From Gammaproteobacteria bacterium (GTDB taxonomy: Bacteria; Pseudomonadota; Gammaproteobacteria; Burkholderiales; Burkholderiaceae_B): a stretch of 64,000 nucleotides of DNA. Both the position numbers and the translations under genes were made by a program. The notes beneath the pieces are model-generated. The model was given only the letters and a program-made list of their open reading frames with translations. It was not told where the DNA came from and made no database searches. Positions 8,849 through 18,002 of the stretch are shown here, piece by piece. Location: positions 31,531 through 95,530 of the forward strand of contig JAURJT010000018.1 in NCBI GenBank assembly GCA_030832095.1, given 5' to 3'. The number at the start of each line of letters is the position of its first letter. The first letter of the stretch is position 1.

Positions 8849-9412
8849 TTAGATCTTGCCGACCAGGTCCAAAGATGGCGTCAAGGTTGCCGCGCCTTCT
8901 TTCCACTTGGCCGGGCACACTTCGCCTGGGTGAGCGGCGGTGTACTGAGCAGCTTTGAGCTTGCGCAAGGTTTCAGAGATATCGCGCGCGATTTCGTTTG
9001 AATGCACTTCAGCGGTCTTGATGACGCCATCAGGATTGATGACAAAGGTGCCGCGCAAGGCCAAGCCTTCTTCTTCAATATGAACGCCAAAACCGCGTGT
9101 CAGCGTATGGGTTGGGTCGCCAACTAACGGAAACTTAGCTTTGCCAACCGCTGGTGAAGTCTCGTGCCACACTTTGTGCGAGAAGTGTGTATCGGTGGTC
9201 ACGATATAGACCTCGGCGCCCATTTTTTGAAATTCGGCGTAGTTGTCGGCAGCATCTTCAATCTCAGTGGGGCAATTGAAGGTAAAGGCTGCGGGCATAA
9301 AAATCATGACTGACCACTTGCCTTTGAGGCTTTCGTCCGAAACAGTGATGAACTTGCCATTATGAAAGGCTTGGGTTTTGAACGGCTGAACTGGGGTGTT
9401 GATGATCGACAT
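8849..9412 (-). CDS. ahpC: Alkyl hydroperoxide reductase subunit C (2-Cys peroxiredoxin)
   Basis: A 187-residue typical 2-Cys peroxiredoxin, exactly the length of enterobacterial AhpC. It reduces H2O2 and organic peroxides and is recycled by AhpF. The peroxidatic Cys is in FTFNCPTEIED and the resolving Cys in GEVCPAKW near the C-terminus. I start at ATG 9412 (MSIINTPVQPF), which has an AAAAGG ribosome site; the frame extends to 9478 but those 22 residues lie in the promoter region. It is the first gene of the ahpCF unit and divergent from oxyR. Confidence 0.97.
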   Translation of the reverse strand: MSIINTPVQPFKTQAFHNGKFITVSDESLKGKWSVMIFMPAAFTFNCPTEIEDAADNYAEFQKMGAEVYIVTTDTHFSHKVWHETSPAVGKAKFPLVGDPTHTLTRGFGVHIEEEGLALRGTFVINPDGVIKTAEVHSNEIARDISETLRKLKAAQYTAAHPGEVCPAKWKEGAATLTPSLDLVGKI

Positions 9413-9586
9413 ATAAGGCCTTTTGGGTGAAAAATTGAACGACAGACGAAGTTTGAGCCTATTGGTGTAATCAATCAAATAAATTAAAATAATAATAATT
9501 ATCTATTTAATAGATAACAAAGAGAACAGCTTAAAACAGTTGAAAACAGCTAAGAACAGCAAAGAGAGCAACCGAGAGGGCAATAC
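9413..9586. promoter_or_regulatory. ahpC-oxyR divergent control region with a perfect palindrome
   Basis: The AT-rich segment between ahpC and oxyR contains TTATCTATT at 9499-9507 and AATAGATAA at 9509-9517, a perfect 9+9 inverted repeat around one base. It holds CTAT and ATAG half-elements like those of OxyR operators, but with a spacing of 3 rather than the usual 7. It fits the LysR-type T-N11-A layout. An OxyR site controlling ahpCF and autoregulating oxyR is inferred. Just downstream, the oxyR leader holds four AACAG(C/T) elements between about 9525 and 9556, spaced 10-11 bp apart. Confidence 0.7.
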
Positions 9587-10489
9587 ATGGCCGCAATCCC
9601 TACCCTTAAACAGTTACGTTATTTAATCGCGCTTAGTGAAACCTTAAGCTTTACGAAGGCTGCCGAACGGTGCTTCGTTGGGCAGTCGACCCTAAGCGCT
9701 GGGCTTAAAGAGCTAGAAGACACTCTAGGCACACAGTTAGTCGAGCGTGATAAGCATTCGGTGTCACTCACGCCCACCGGCCGCGGCGTGGTCGAGCGTG
9801 CGCAGCGCTTAATCGCACAGGCAGACGATTTAGTCGATTTTGTTCAAGGGGCTGCTGGATCGATGATGGGCGTGATTAAGTTGGGCGTGATCCCAACAAT
9901 CGCTCCTTTTTTATTGCCAGCCTTGCTATCCAAAATGAGAGACGATTTTCCTCACCTAAAAATTGTGCTGCGTGAGGATTTGTCGGCGAACTTGATCGAT
10001 AAGCTCAATCGGCATCAATTGGACTTTGCCTTAATCGCCTTGCCCTACGAGACAGAGGGTTTTTTGATCAAAGAACTTTTTGATGATGAGTTATGGTTGA
10101 TTGGCAATCAGCACGATCCAGTGCTTAAAAACAAAGAAATCCAGTTAACCAGCCAATTAGCAGATCGTGTGTTGTTACTAGAAGAGGGTAATTGCCTGCG
10201 CGAGCACACGTTAACCGTCTGCACAAAAAGCGACCTCGCCAGTACCGATGGCATTGAAGCCACTAGTCTGCTCACCCTTGTGCAGATGGTTGAGTCTGGT
10301 TTAGGGATTGCGCTGTTGCCCGAGATGGCAGTCAAGTCTGGTCTGCTGATACAGACCAACTTGATTGCAAGGCCGTTGACTGCGCCAGCGCCTAAACGAA
10401 AGATCGCGTTAATTGCCAGGCCGTCAACTGCTAGGATAGAAGAATTTAATGCCCTTGTGAGGGTGTTGAAAGAGTCGCGTGGCGGTTAG
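9587..10489 (+). CDS. oxyR: Hydrogen-peroxide-sensing LysR regulator OxyR
   Basis: A 300-residue LysR-type regulator. The N-terminal winged helix-turn-helix covers residues 1-62 (FTKAAERCFVGQSTLSAGLKELE) and the effector domain about 90-300. The redox pair is present as Cys203 and Cys212 in EEGNCLREHTLTVC, with the same 9-residue spacing as the Cys199/Cys208 disulfide of E. coli OxyR. The gene is divergent from ahpCF, the classical target. The 3-prime end is embedded in a 43-bp tandem duplication shared with the convergent aldolase-like gene. Confidence 0.95.
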   Translation: MAAIPTLKQLRYLIALSETLSFTKAAERCFVGQSTLSAGLKELEDTLGTQLVERDKHSVSLTPTGRGVVERAQRLIAQADDLVDFVQGAAGSMMGVIKLGVIPTIAPFLLPALLSKMRDDFPHLKIVLREDLSANLIDKLNRHQLDFALIALPYETEGFLIKELFDDELWLIGNQHDPVLKNKEIQLTSQLADRVLLLEEGNCLREHTLTVCTKSDLASTDGIEATSLLTLVQMVESGLGIALLPEMAVKSGLLIQTNLIARPLTAPAPKRKIALIARPSTARIEEFNALVRVLKESRGG

Positions 10490-10571
10490 TCGAACGTGTC
10501 GGGTTTTGTCTGCAGCAACTGGGTCCAGTTAGTCAAACATGTCGGGTTGGGTCTGCAGCAACTGAGTCCAG
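10486..10571. repeat. 43-bp tandem duplication spanning the oxyR stop and the aldolase 3-prime end
   Basis: Bases 10486-10528 and 10529-10571 are direct repeats of exactly 43 bp with five substitutions. The second copy encodes the last 13 codons and the TAA of the class II aldolase-like gene on minus. The first copy still encodes a similar 13-residue tail plus stop, but out of frame with the gene, and it supplies the oxyR TAG. The copy has therefore diverged while keeping an open tail and stop. Confidence 0.9.
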
Positions 10572-11368
10572 ATGGTTTGAAAGTGTAGCCAACCAATATA
10601 CTCACTGCCCACGTGCTCGCGGCTGTAAAGCGCTTTGTCGTGCGGTACCAGCGTGGGCTTGAGGCCTGTCGCCTCAATCAGCAGTTGTTGCTGGCAGCAG
10701 CGTTCAAGTGCAATAAACCAAAAGGCCGCCGCCTCGATGCTGTGCCGGCTGGCCGTCAACAGCCCGTGATTTTTATGAATCGCGGCTTTGACCCCCTTGA
10801 ACGACTCAGCGACGCCCAAGCCCGCTTTGGTCTCTACGGCGACCTGACCCGCTTCAGCGCCGATCACGACATGGTCTTCATAAAAAGCCGCTGCATCCTG
10901 ACTAATCGGATCGAGCTTTTTACCGAGCGAGGCGAAGACCGTACCATAGACCGTATGGGCGTGGCACATGGCGATGATATCGGGGTGCATTTCGTGCACT
11001 GCACCATGCAACACAAAGCCCGCCTGATTGATCGCGTAGTCACCTTCAACCACAGTGCCTTGATGATCAGCCAAAATCAGGTTTGAGATTTTGACCTGCG
11101 AAAAATGGACCGCCATGGGGTTGGTCCAGTACAGATGAGGATGCTGTGGATCGCGCACGGTTAAGTGACCCGCAAAGCCGTAGTCAAACCCCTGCAACGC
11201 GAAGGCACGGCAGGCCGCAACCAGTCGCTCTTTGCGGTGTTGTCGCTCTTGTACGATCGACATGCCAGTGGGGCGTTCGGGAAAAACCAACCCTTTCTGC
11301 GTCGGCTGATAAATTGACTCTCTGTCGCCGAGGTCTAATGTTTGGTCATTTTTTGGCGTTTGCGCCAT
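10529..11368 (-). CDS. Class II aldolase/adducin family protein
   Basis: A 279-residue class II aldolase/adducin-domain protein. Zinc-ligand-type histidines are visible in CHAHTVYGTVFASLGK and in the later KNHGLL motif, with the GFDYGFAGHLTVRDP start of the domain. Enzymes of this fold cleave phosphorylated sugars (fuculose-1-P, ribulose-5-P epimerase) or decarboxylate. Members with a 40-residue polar N-terminus like this one are common in Burkholderiales, with uncertain substrates. The gene converges with oxyR and is divergent from a Bug gene 94 bp away, so it may metabolise a compound taken up by that system. Its 3-prime end is duplicated in tandem. Confidence 0.88.
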   Translation of the reverse strand: MAQTPKNDQTLDLGDRESIYQPTQKGLVFPERPTGMSIVQERQHRKERLVAACRAFALQGFDYGFAGHLTVRDPQHPHLYWTNPMAVHFSQVKISNLILADHQGTVVEGDYAINQAGFVLHGAVHEMHPDIIAMCHAHTVYGTVFASLGKKLDPISQDAAAFYEDHVVIGAEAGQVAVETKAGLGVAESFKGVKAAIHKNHGLLTASRHSIEAAAFWFIALERCCQQQLLIEATGLKPTLVPHDKALYSREHVGSEYIGWLHFQTIWTQLLQTQPDMFD

Positions 11369-11462
11369 GGGATATCTCGTGTTGATAATTGAATCGAAAA
11401 TTCTACCCTAGCTTTAGTTGTACATTCTAGGTTGCCCCTACGTTCTTCATACTGAGACTCAC

Positions 11463-12434
11463 ATGAAAAAAATGTCGACGCTGTTGTGCTACATCGCCAG
11501 CTTGGTTTTGCTCAATACGGCGAATGCTTTTGCCGCCTATCCAGATAAACCGATTCGCTTGGTTGTGGGCTCTGCCCCGGGCGGAGCACCGGACGTCTTG
11601 ATGCGTACCCTTGGCGCGCAGATGTCTAAACAAATGGGCGTACCGATTGTGATTGAAAATAAACCAGGTGCGTCGCACATGATCGCGACAATGGAAATGC
11701 TGCGGTCTGCTCCCGATGGCTACACGCTGGCCTACGGTAACGTGGTTTCTTTAGCGACAAATATGTCTTTGCACAGCAAAGTACCGTACAGCGTTGACAA
11801 GGATCTGACACTGATTGCAAACGCGTTACGCGTGGTGAACTTAATGGTCGTGAATAACGATTTGCCGGTGACCTCTGTTCAAGAGTTGATCGCGTACGCC
11901 AAAAAGAATCCGGGTAAAGTGGTTTTTGGTTCAGACGGCAACGGTACAACCTCGCATCTGGGGATGGAGTACTTTCGCAGCCTCGCTGGGATCGACCTGT
12001 TGCATGTGCCTTATAAATCAGCTCCGGCGATGTTGACGGATTTGATGGGCGGCTCAGTGCAGGTCGCGTTAAGTAATTCGCCTGTGGCCGGGCCCCACGT
12101 ACAGTCTGGGCGCATGCGTGGTATCGGCATTACAGATGACAAACGTTCTCCAACATTTCCGACGATTGCCACGGTGGCAGAGCAAGGCCTTGCTGGTTAT
12201 GAGGTAGTTGCTTGGGGCGGCTTAGTCGGCCCGGCGAATTTGCCGCCAGAGATCGTTAAGCGTTTAAATGCTGAAGTCCTGCAAGCCTTAAAAAATCCAG
12301 AACTGATCGAAAAATTTAAATCCTTTGGTGCAGAAACTTCTCCCAGCACGCCCGAAGAGTTTTCTGAGCTTTCAAAACGCGAAACAGCAAAGTGGGCTGA
12401 GGTGATTAAGCGCTCTGGCGCGAAAATTGATTAA
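11463..12434 (+). CDS. Bug/TctC family periplasmic substrate-binding protein
   Basis: A 323-residue Bug protein with signal peptide KKMSTLLCYIASLVLLNTANAFAA. Motifs are YPDKPIRLVVGSAPGGAPDVLMR, VIENKPGASHMIA, FGSDGNGTTSHLGMEYF, VPYKSAPAMLTDLMGGSVQVALS and WGGLVGPANLPPEIV. ATG 11463 is chosen because it puts the signal peptide at the terminus; an upstream in-frame codon at 11418 would add 15 residues of leader. It is followed 42 bp later by hyuB, so it is likely the capture protein of this operon. Ligand candidates are hydantoin- or oxoproline-like compounds or the derived acids, by inference from neighbours. Confidence 0.92.
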   Translation: MKKMSTLLCYIASLVLLNTANAFAAYPDKPIRLVVGSAPGGAPDVLMRTLGAQMSKQMGVPIVIENKPGASHMIATMEMLRSAPDGYTLAYGNVVSLATNMSLHSKVPYSVDKDLTLIANALRVVNLMVVNNDLPVTSVQELIAYAKKNPGKVVFGSDGNGTTSHLGMEYFRSLAGIDLLHVPYKSAPAMLTDLMGGSVQVALSNSPVAGPHVQSGRMRGIGITDDKRSPTFPTIATVAEQGLAGYEVVAWGGLVGPANLPPEIVKRLNAEVLQALKNPELIEKFKSFGAETSPSTPEEFSELSKRETAKWAEVIKRSGAKID

Positions 12435-12476
12435 ATCTTCGCTAAGTTTTACTATTTAAAAAATATAAGGTAGACA

Positions 12477-14156
12477 ATGAGTAAAGATATTAGTGCGCTT
12501 CAACTCGGTATCGTCTGGAGGCGTTTAACCGGTTTGATGGACGAGGTCGCACAAACCTTCGTACGGACATCTTTTTCTGTGGTGGTTCGTGAAAATTGGG
12601 ATCTTGCATGTTCGTTGATGGATGCTGACGGTCGGGTATTCGCGCAATCATCCAGATCGATTCCGTCCTTTCTAGGGACCATGCCGAGAACCTTGCAGGC
12701 AATGCTTCAAAAGCATCCACAACACAGTCTTGAGCCCGGCGATGTTTTAATCTCGAACGACCCATGGCTTGGCACTGGGCACCTAAATGACATCACGATG
12801 GTGCGACCTATTTTTCGTGGTCGCGAGCTCGTGGCGTTTGTCGGTTCAACCTTTCATACCGTTGATATTGGTGGTGCACCATCGCCGTTCGCAAAGGACT
12901 CCTATGAAGAGGGTCTGTGTATTCCGATTTTAAAAATCGTGCGACGCGGTGAAGAAAACACGGATGTGATTTCTTTTTTGCAAGAGAATTTGCGTGAACC
13001 CACTGAAACTCTGGGCGATATTCGCGCCCAATTTGCAGCCTATGACCTAGCGCAAACAAAACTGCTCAATCTGTTGCAGCAAGAGGGCATTGACGACCTT
13101 AAGCGTGTCACGGATTCGATCTTGTCGCGTTCTGAGTTGAGCATGCGCAAAATGTTAGAGGCGATCCCTAATGGTGAATGTACCGATCAGGTCACTGCCG
13201 ATGGCTTTGACAAGCCACTGACGATTTGCTGCTCGATCAAAAAAACGGGGTCTGATATTTTGGTTGACTTCGCGGGTACTGATCCGCAAATTGATAAGCC
13301 AATTAACTCGGTGTACAACTTCACGTTTGCCTACAGTGCGTACGCAATTAAATGCGCCTTTGACCCCGGCTCGCCCAATAATGATGGGGGGTTAAGGCCC
13401 TTGACCTTGTTGGCACCCGAGGGTTCGCTGGTCAATCCAACCCGACCTGCACCTGTCTGGGGGCGGCACTTGTCTGGCCACTACCTGCCGTTCGTGATCT
13501 TTGGTGCTTTATCTAAAATCATCCCAGATAGAGTGATCGCCGACAGCGGTTCACCGATCTGGAACGTCTACTTCAAGGGCGTCGATCGTTCAAACCGAAA
13601 GTTTGTGAAAATGTTTTTTATGAGTGGCGGCTACGGCGCTCGCGCGCAAAGCGATGGCCCAGCGTGTTTAAGCTTTCCGACCAATATTGCTAATAATCCT
13701 ATCGAGCAATTTGAAAATCAAACGCCGATGTTGATCACTGAAAAAAGTCTGATTACCGACAGCGGTGGTGCGGGCAGGTATCGAGGCGGATTAGGGCAGC
13801 GCTTGTCGTTTCAATCTTTGTCGCCCGAGCCTCTGACCTTCATGATTCGCCACGAAAGAATCAAATACCCGCCACGCGGTTTTTTAGGTGGAGCGGATGG
13901 AAGGCTTGGCGTCGACTTGCTGGATGGTGAACGGATACCAGGCAAATCAGTCACCACCATCAAGCAAGGGCAGATTGTGACCTTCGAGACGCCGGGTGGG
14001 GGTGGTATGTTTTCACCTCTTGAGCGCGACTCTAAAAGCTTAGCAACAGATCTACAAAATGGCGTAGTGTCAGCGCAAAGCGCGCAGACGGCGTATGGTC
14101 TGAAGGGTACTCAACCCGAGACTCTGGTGTCCGTCGCGAAAGGGAGTGCAGCATGA
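12477..14156 (+). CDS. hyuB: Hydantoinase B/oxoprolinase family protein (HyuB)
   Basis: A 559-residue HyuB-type subunit. Together with HyuA this family forms ATP-dependent N-methylhydantoinase, 5-oxoprolinase or acetone carboxylase-like enzymes. Recognisable blocks are DEVAQTFVRTSFSVVVRENWDLACSLMD at the N-terminus, DVLISNDPWLGTGHLNDITMV (an NDP-GH metal-site-like motif), GEDxD-type acidic segments and a C-terminal GGAGRYRGGLGQ and TPGGGGMFSP. An AAGGTAG site precedes the ATG. The stop overlaps the hyuA start by 4 bp (ATGA), indicating coupled translation of the two subunits. Confidence 0.93.
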   Translation: MSKDISALQLGIVWRRLTGLMDEVAQTFVRTSFSVVVRENWDLACSLMDADGRVFAQSSRSIPSFLGTMPRTLQAMLQKHPQHSLEPGDVLISNDPWLGTGHLNDITMVRPIFRGRELVAFVGSTFHTVDIGGAPSPFAKDSYEEGLCIPILKIVRRGEENTDVISFLQENLREPTETLGDIRAQFAAYDLAQTKLLNLLQQEGIDDLKRVTDSILSRSELSMRKMLEAIPNGECTDQVTADGFDKPLTICCSIKKTGSDILVDFAGTDPQIDKPINSVYNFTFAYSAYAIKCAFDPGSPNNDGGLRPLTLLAPEGSLVNPTRPAPVWGRHLSGHYLPFVIFGALSKIIPDRVIADSGSPIWNVYFKGVDRSNRKFVKMFFMSGGYGARAQSDGPACLSFPTNIANNPIEQFENQTPMLITEKSLITDSGGAGRYRGGLGQRLSFQSLSPEPLTFMIRHERIKYPPRGFLGGADGRLGVDLLDGERIPGKSVTTIKQGQIVTFETPGGGGMFSPLERDSKSLATDLQNGVVSAQSAQTAYGLKGTQPETLVSVAKGSAA

Positions 14157-16300
14157 GTCAGTCGCTTAAACCACTGATGGCACCGTTTCGCATTGGCGTG
14201 GATATCGGTGGAACCTTCACAGACTTGGTGATGGTCGACGCGCAAGGGCAGTTGCGAAACGAAAAAGTTTTAACAACGCCGCTAGATCCGTCGATTGGCG
14301 TCTTAACGGGAATCCAGTTGATTCTCGATAATAATGGCGTGCAAGCAAGCGACGTTGAAAACGTTATCCATGGTACGACCCTGGTCGCTAACGCACTGAT
14401 TGAGCGGAAGGGGGTTCGTACTGCGCTGATTACGACAGAGGGCTTTCGCGACGTCTTGCAAATTGGGCGCGAATGGCGCTACGACATTTACGATTTGTTT
14501 TTGACTCCTGTTGAGCCATTAGTCCCTCGGGCGCTGTGCTTTGAAATCAAAGAGCGAGTGGGTCATGACGGCTCGGTGATCACGCCGCTGGATCTTTCAG
14601 CGTTGCCCCAAATTGCGCAGGCGATCAAACAAGCAAAAGTGGATGCGGTCGCAGTGTGTTTGTTGCATTCGTTTCAGTCTCCCGAACACGAAATTCAGAT
14701 TAAGCAAGCGCTCGCTAAACTCTTGCCTGACGTGGCAGTTTGTATCTCGAGCGAGGTCATGCCAGAAATTGGTGAGTATGAGCGTACCGCCACCACGGTG
14801 TGCAACGCGTATGTTCAGCCGTTATTTAAAAAATATATCTCTGCCTTAATGGCTGGTATCAAGCAACTTGGCATTGATCAAGATTTGTATCTGATGCAAT
14901 CAGATGGTGGCACGGTGCACTTCAATACTGCGCTTGAGTATCCGATCAGGTTAGTGCAATCGGGCCCGGCGGGTGGCGTGCAAGCAACCTCGCTGATTGG
15001 GCAAATGGCAGACTTAACGCAGATTCTGTGTTTTGACATGGGAGGAACAACCGCCAAGGCATGTTTGATTGACGAGGGCAAAAGTGCAGTCACCACTGAT
15101 TTTGAAGTTGCGCGCCTTCAGCGTTTTAAAAAGGGCAGTGGTATCCCTTTAAAGGTGCCCTCCATTGACATGATTGAGATCGGCTCGGGTGGAGGCAGTA
15201 TTTCACGTATCAACAGCCTGGGCTTGATTCAAGTCGGCCCCGACAGTTCAAGCGCAGTGCCTGGGCCCGCCTGTTATGGACAAGGGGGACAAGATGCGAC
15301 GGTGACGGATGCGGATCTTGTGTTGGGTTATTTGGACGCCAACTCGTTTTTGGGCGGTTCAATGATCCTAGACCTCGTTGCAGCACGTGAATGTATCCAA
15401 AAACAAATCGCGCATTCCCTCGAGATCACGGTCACTGAGGCGGCGTTTGGGATTCACGAGACCGTCAACGAGACCATGGCGCAGGCCGCGAGTATTCATG
15501 CACTTGAAAAAGGCTTAAAGGCCTCAAGCTATGCGATGATTCCAATTGGTGGTGCTGGGCCCGTGCATGCGTGCCATGTGGCACTTAAGCTTGGCATTGA
15601 GCGCTTGGTGATACCGATGGGCGCGGGCGTGGCCTCGGCCTTTGGCTTTTTGGCCTCGCCAATGTCGTTTCAATTTGTGCAAGCCTCGGTGTCGCCCGTG
15701 CAGTTGTTAGACGAGCAGGTCGTCGAGCAATTAATCGAAGGTCTAAAAAAGAAAGGCCTGGCGATGTTGGCCGAGTCGGGCGTAGCGGCTGCGTTATGTA
15801 CCACTCAGGTTAGTGCTGCGATGCGTTATGTTGGTCAAGGCTACGAGGTTGAGGTGCCTGTCTCGTTGGGGCGACTCAAACAATCGTTTAAGCAGCATTT
15901 GTCTGAAGAATTTAATCGCTGTTATCAAAATTTGTATGGTCGAATCGAAGCAGATACACCCGCAGAGGTCGTGTCTTGGCGCGTCGTGGTGCAAGGGCCT
16001 GCGCCTAAGTTGCTTGAACAACTAAAGGCGAATCTCACGCATACTCAAGCAACTGAGATCTCGGCAGCTGCTGCAATCAAACACAGACGCGAAGTTTTTT
16101 GTGTCTTTAGTAAAGATTTTGTGCAAACGCCAGTCTATGACCGCTATGTTTTACAAGCCGGCATGCAGTTTGACGGCCCTGCGATTGTCGAAGAGCGCGA
16201 ATCAACGGTCGTCGTTCCCAAATACGCCAGCGTCGTGATTGATCAGCATCACAATATGCTGATAAGGCTCAGCGATCCAACAGTGCAGGCAGTGCATTGA
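14153..16300 (+). CDS. hyuA: Hydantoinase A/oxoprolinase family protein (HyuA)
   Basis: A 715-residue HyuA-type subunit with an ASKHA ATPase core. The N-terminus has RIGVDIGGTFTDLVMVDAQG (phosphate-binding loop), then HGTTLVANALIERKGVRTALITTEGFRDVLQIGRE, typical of the family. Further in are SGPAGGVQATSLIG, CFDMGGTTAKACLID (second phosphate loop) and EIGSGGGSIS. The family uses ATP to activate a lactam carbonyl or ketone. The 4-bp overlap with hyuB makes the pair a single functional unit. Substrate class cannot be told from motifs; nearby aminotransferases and a ThDP enzyme suggest an amino-acid-derived lactam or keto acid. Confidence 0.94.
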   Translation: MSQSLKPLMAPFRIGVDIGGTFTDLVMVDAQGQLRNEKVLTTPLDPSIGVLTGIQLILDNNGVQASDVENVIHGTTLVANALIERKGVRTALITTEGFRDVLQIGREWRYDIYDLFLTPVEPLVPRALCFEIKERVGHDGSVITPLDLSALPQIAQAIKQAKVDAVAVCLLHSFQSPEHEIQIKQALAKLLPDVAVCISSEVMPEIGEYERTATTVCNAYVQPLFKKYISALMAGIKQLGIDQDLYLMQSDGGTVHFNTALEYPIRLVQSGPAGGVQATSLIGQMADLTQILCFDMGGTTAKACLIDEGKSAVTTDFEVARLQRFKKGSGIPLKVPSIDMIEIGSGGGSISRINSLGLIQVGPDSSSAVPGPACYGQGGQDATVTDADLVLGYLDANSFLGGSMILDLVAARECIQKQIAHSLEITVTEAAFGIHETVNETMAQAASIHALEKGLKASSYAMIPIGGAGPVHACHVALKLGIERLVIPMGAGVASAFGFLASPMSFQFVQASVSPVQLLDEQVVEQLIEGLKKKGLAMLAESGVAAALCTTQVSAAMRYVGQGYEVEVPVSLGRLKQSFKQHLSEEFNRCYQNLYGRIEADTPAEVVSWRVVVQGPAPKLLEQLKANLTHTQATEISAAAAIKHRREVFCVFSKDFVQTPVYDRYVLQAGMQFDGPAIVEERESTVVVPKYASVVIDQHHNMLIRLSDPTVQAVH

Positions 16301-16337
16301 AGCGATTTCCTATTTTTTAAAGTTAACGGTAATCATT

Positions 16338-17966
16338 TTGAATACAACATCACAAATTACGATTGTGCAGGCTTTGGCCCAAGCCTTGGCGCGTGCAGGG
16401 GTGCGCCAGATGTTCGGTTTGCCCGGTGGCGGTTCGTCGTTAGATCTCATTGAGGCCGCCGCTGAGGTTGGGATTAGTTTTACGCTCTCGAAAACTGAAA
16501 ATGCAGCCGTGATGATGGCAGGCGCCTTAGCCGAAACGACGGGTGTGCCTGGGGTGGCGCTGATGACCAAGGGCCCAGGGGTGGCGAATGCCGCCAATGG
16601 GGTGACCTATGCAAAGCTTGATCGTGCGCCTGTGATTGTGATCACCGATGGTTTTACAGATAAACAACTCAGTTACATCACCCATCAGGTCTTTGATCAA
16701 AAGGCGTTGTTGCAACCCGTTGTCAAAGGGGTCACGCGCCTTGAGTCTGAGAACCCTGCCGCCGAGATCGAGGCGATCATTGCGCTTGCTTGTCAGGCGC
16801 CGCTTGGCCCCGTGCATCTCGAGCTGACGGGCGAAGTCGCGCGCAGACTGATTAATGCGCCGCACGTTTCATCACCCGCTAGTTCAGCAAGTGTGCTTGA
16901 TCAGGTCGCCTTGCAAAATCTGGCTGAGCAAATCAAACTTGCCAAAAAGCCGGTGCTAATTGTTGGGCTCGAGGCGCGTCACTGTGCCGATGAGGTCAGG
17001 CAACTTGCAAAGCATCTCAAGTGTCCAGTGTTACAAACTTACAAAGCTAAGGGGGTAGTCTCTGATCTAGATCCCCAAGTCGTGGGAATTTTTACCGGTG
17101 GTATCCAAGAGGCCGACTGCCTGGCGCAAGCTGACTTGATGGTGATGGTGGGGTTAGATCCAGTAGAAATGATTTTGCAGCCGTGGCCCTATAACAAGCC
17201 GGCGGTTGAATTGTCGAATGCGACGCATGATGTTCATTACATCACGCCTTTGGCGCGTGTCAGCCGTGATTTAAAACAACATGCGCTTGCCCTCAATCAA
17301 GAGCTCAAAGGCTATGTGTCGGATTGGTCGCTTGAGCAGATTACGCTCTTACGCGACGATATTTTGAAGCGCCTAGCCTATCCGCCTGTGCAATTTGGCG
17401 TTGCGCCTGATCGGCTAGTGCAACTGTCTGCGCAGGCTTATGCCGAGCAAACATTCAGACCACGCATGTCAGTTGATGCGGGCGCGCACATGTTTTCTGC
17501 GACTGCATTTTTTGCTGTCACGCAGCCTGGCGATGTTTTGATTTCAAATGGTTTGGCAACGATGGCGTTTGCTTTGCCAGCAGCCATTGCCGCTGCCCTA
17601 GACGAACCCGAACAACCCGTGATCTGTTTTACGGGCGATGGCGGCCTAATGATGTGTTTGGGCGAGCTGTGTACGGCCATTGATTCGGGTGCACGCATTA
17701 TTGTCGTCGTATTTAACGACAGTGCTCTATCGCTGATTGATATCAAGCAACAAAGTAAACAGCTGCCCAGTCGCGGTGTGCGCTGGGGCAAACATAACTT
17801 TGCACAAGCCATGCAGGCATTGGGTGGGCAAGGGTTTGAGGCAACAACCGAAGTGCAATATCACGAAGCCCTTACACAGGCTTTAAAGCATCAAGGCCCT
17901 AGTTTGATCGATGTGCAAATCGATCCCTCTGGGTATTCGCAGCAACTCAAAGCGATGCGAGGTTAA
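16338..17966 (+). CDS. Thiamine diphosphate-binding protein (acetolactate synthase/benzoylformate decarboxylase-like)
   Basis: A 542-residue ThDP enzyme of the ALS/POX group in three domains. The N-terminal PYR domain (about 5-170) has the activating glutamate in LSKTENAAVMMAGA. The middle domain follows (185-330). The C-terminal PP domain has GDGGLMMCLGELCTAIDSGARIIVVVFND, the GDG-x-N ThDP/Mg motif. Such enzymes decarboxylate or ligate 2-keto acids. I accept TTG 16338 because the next Met would delete the first strand of the PYR domain. It sits 37 bp after hyuA in the same operon and before aminotransferase genes, so a 2-keto acid made by transamination is a plausible substrate. Confidence 0.88.
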   Translation: MNTTSQITIVQALAQALARAGVRQMFGLPGGGSSLDLIEAAAEVGISFTLSKTENAAVMMAGALAETTGVPGVALMTKGPGVANAANGVTYAKLDRAPVIVITDGFTDKQLSYITHQVFDQKALLQPVVKGVTRLESENPAAEIEAIIALACQAPLGPVHLELTGEVARRLINAPHVSSPASSASVLDQVALQNLAEQIKLAKKPVLIVGLEARHCADEVRQLAKHLKCPVLQTYKAKGVVSDLDPQVVGIFTGGIQEADCLAQADLMVMVGLDPVEMILQPWPYNKPAVELSNATHDVHYITPLARVSRDLKQHALALNQELKGYVSDWSLEQITLLRDDILKRLAYPPVQFGVAPDRLVQLSAQAYAEQTFRPRMSVDAGAHMFSATAFFAVTQPGDVLISNGLATMAFALPAAIAAALDEPEQPVICFTGDGGLMMCLGELCTAIDSGARIIVVVFNDSALSLIDIKQQSKQLPSRGVRWGKHNFAQAMQALGGQGFEATTEVQYHEALTQALKHQGPSLIDVQIDPSGYSQQLKAMRG

Positions 17967-18002
17967 GGCATCGCAATCACTACGATCCTATAGGGGTGCA
18001 TC

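Noticed and set aside
10486..10677. Small minus-strand gene ending in a tail similar to the aldolase-like protein
   Set aside because: The similarity comes from the 43-bp tandem duplication; the rest is another frame of the aldolase gene.
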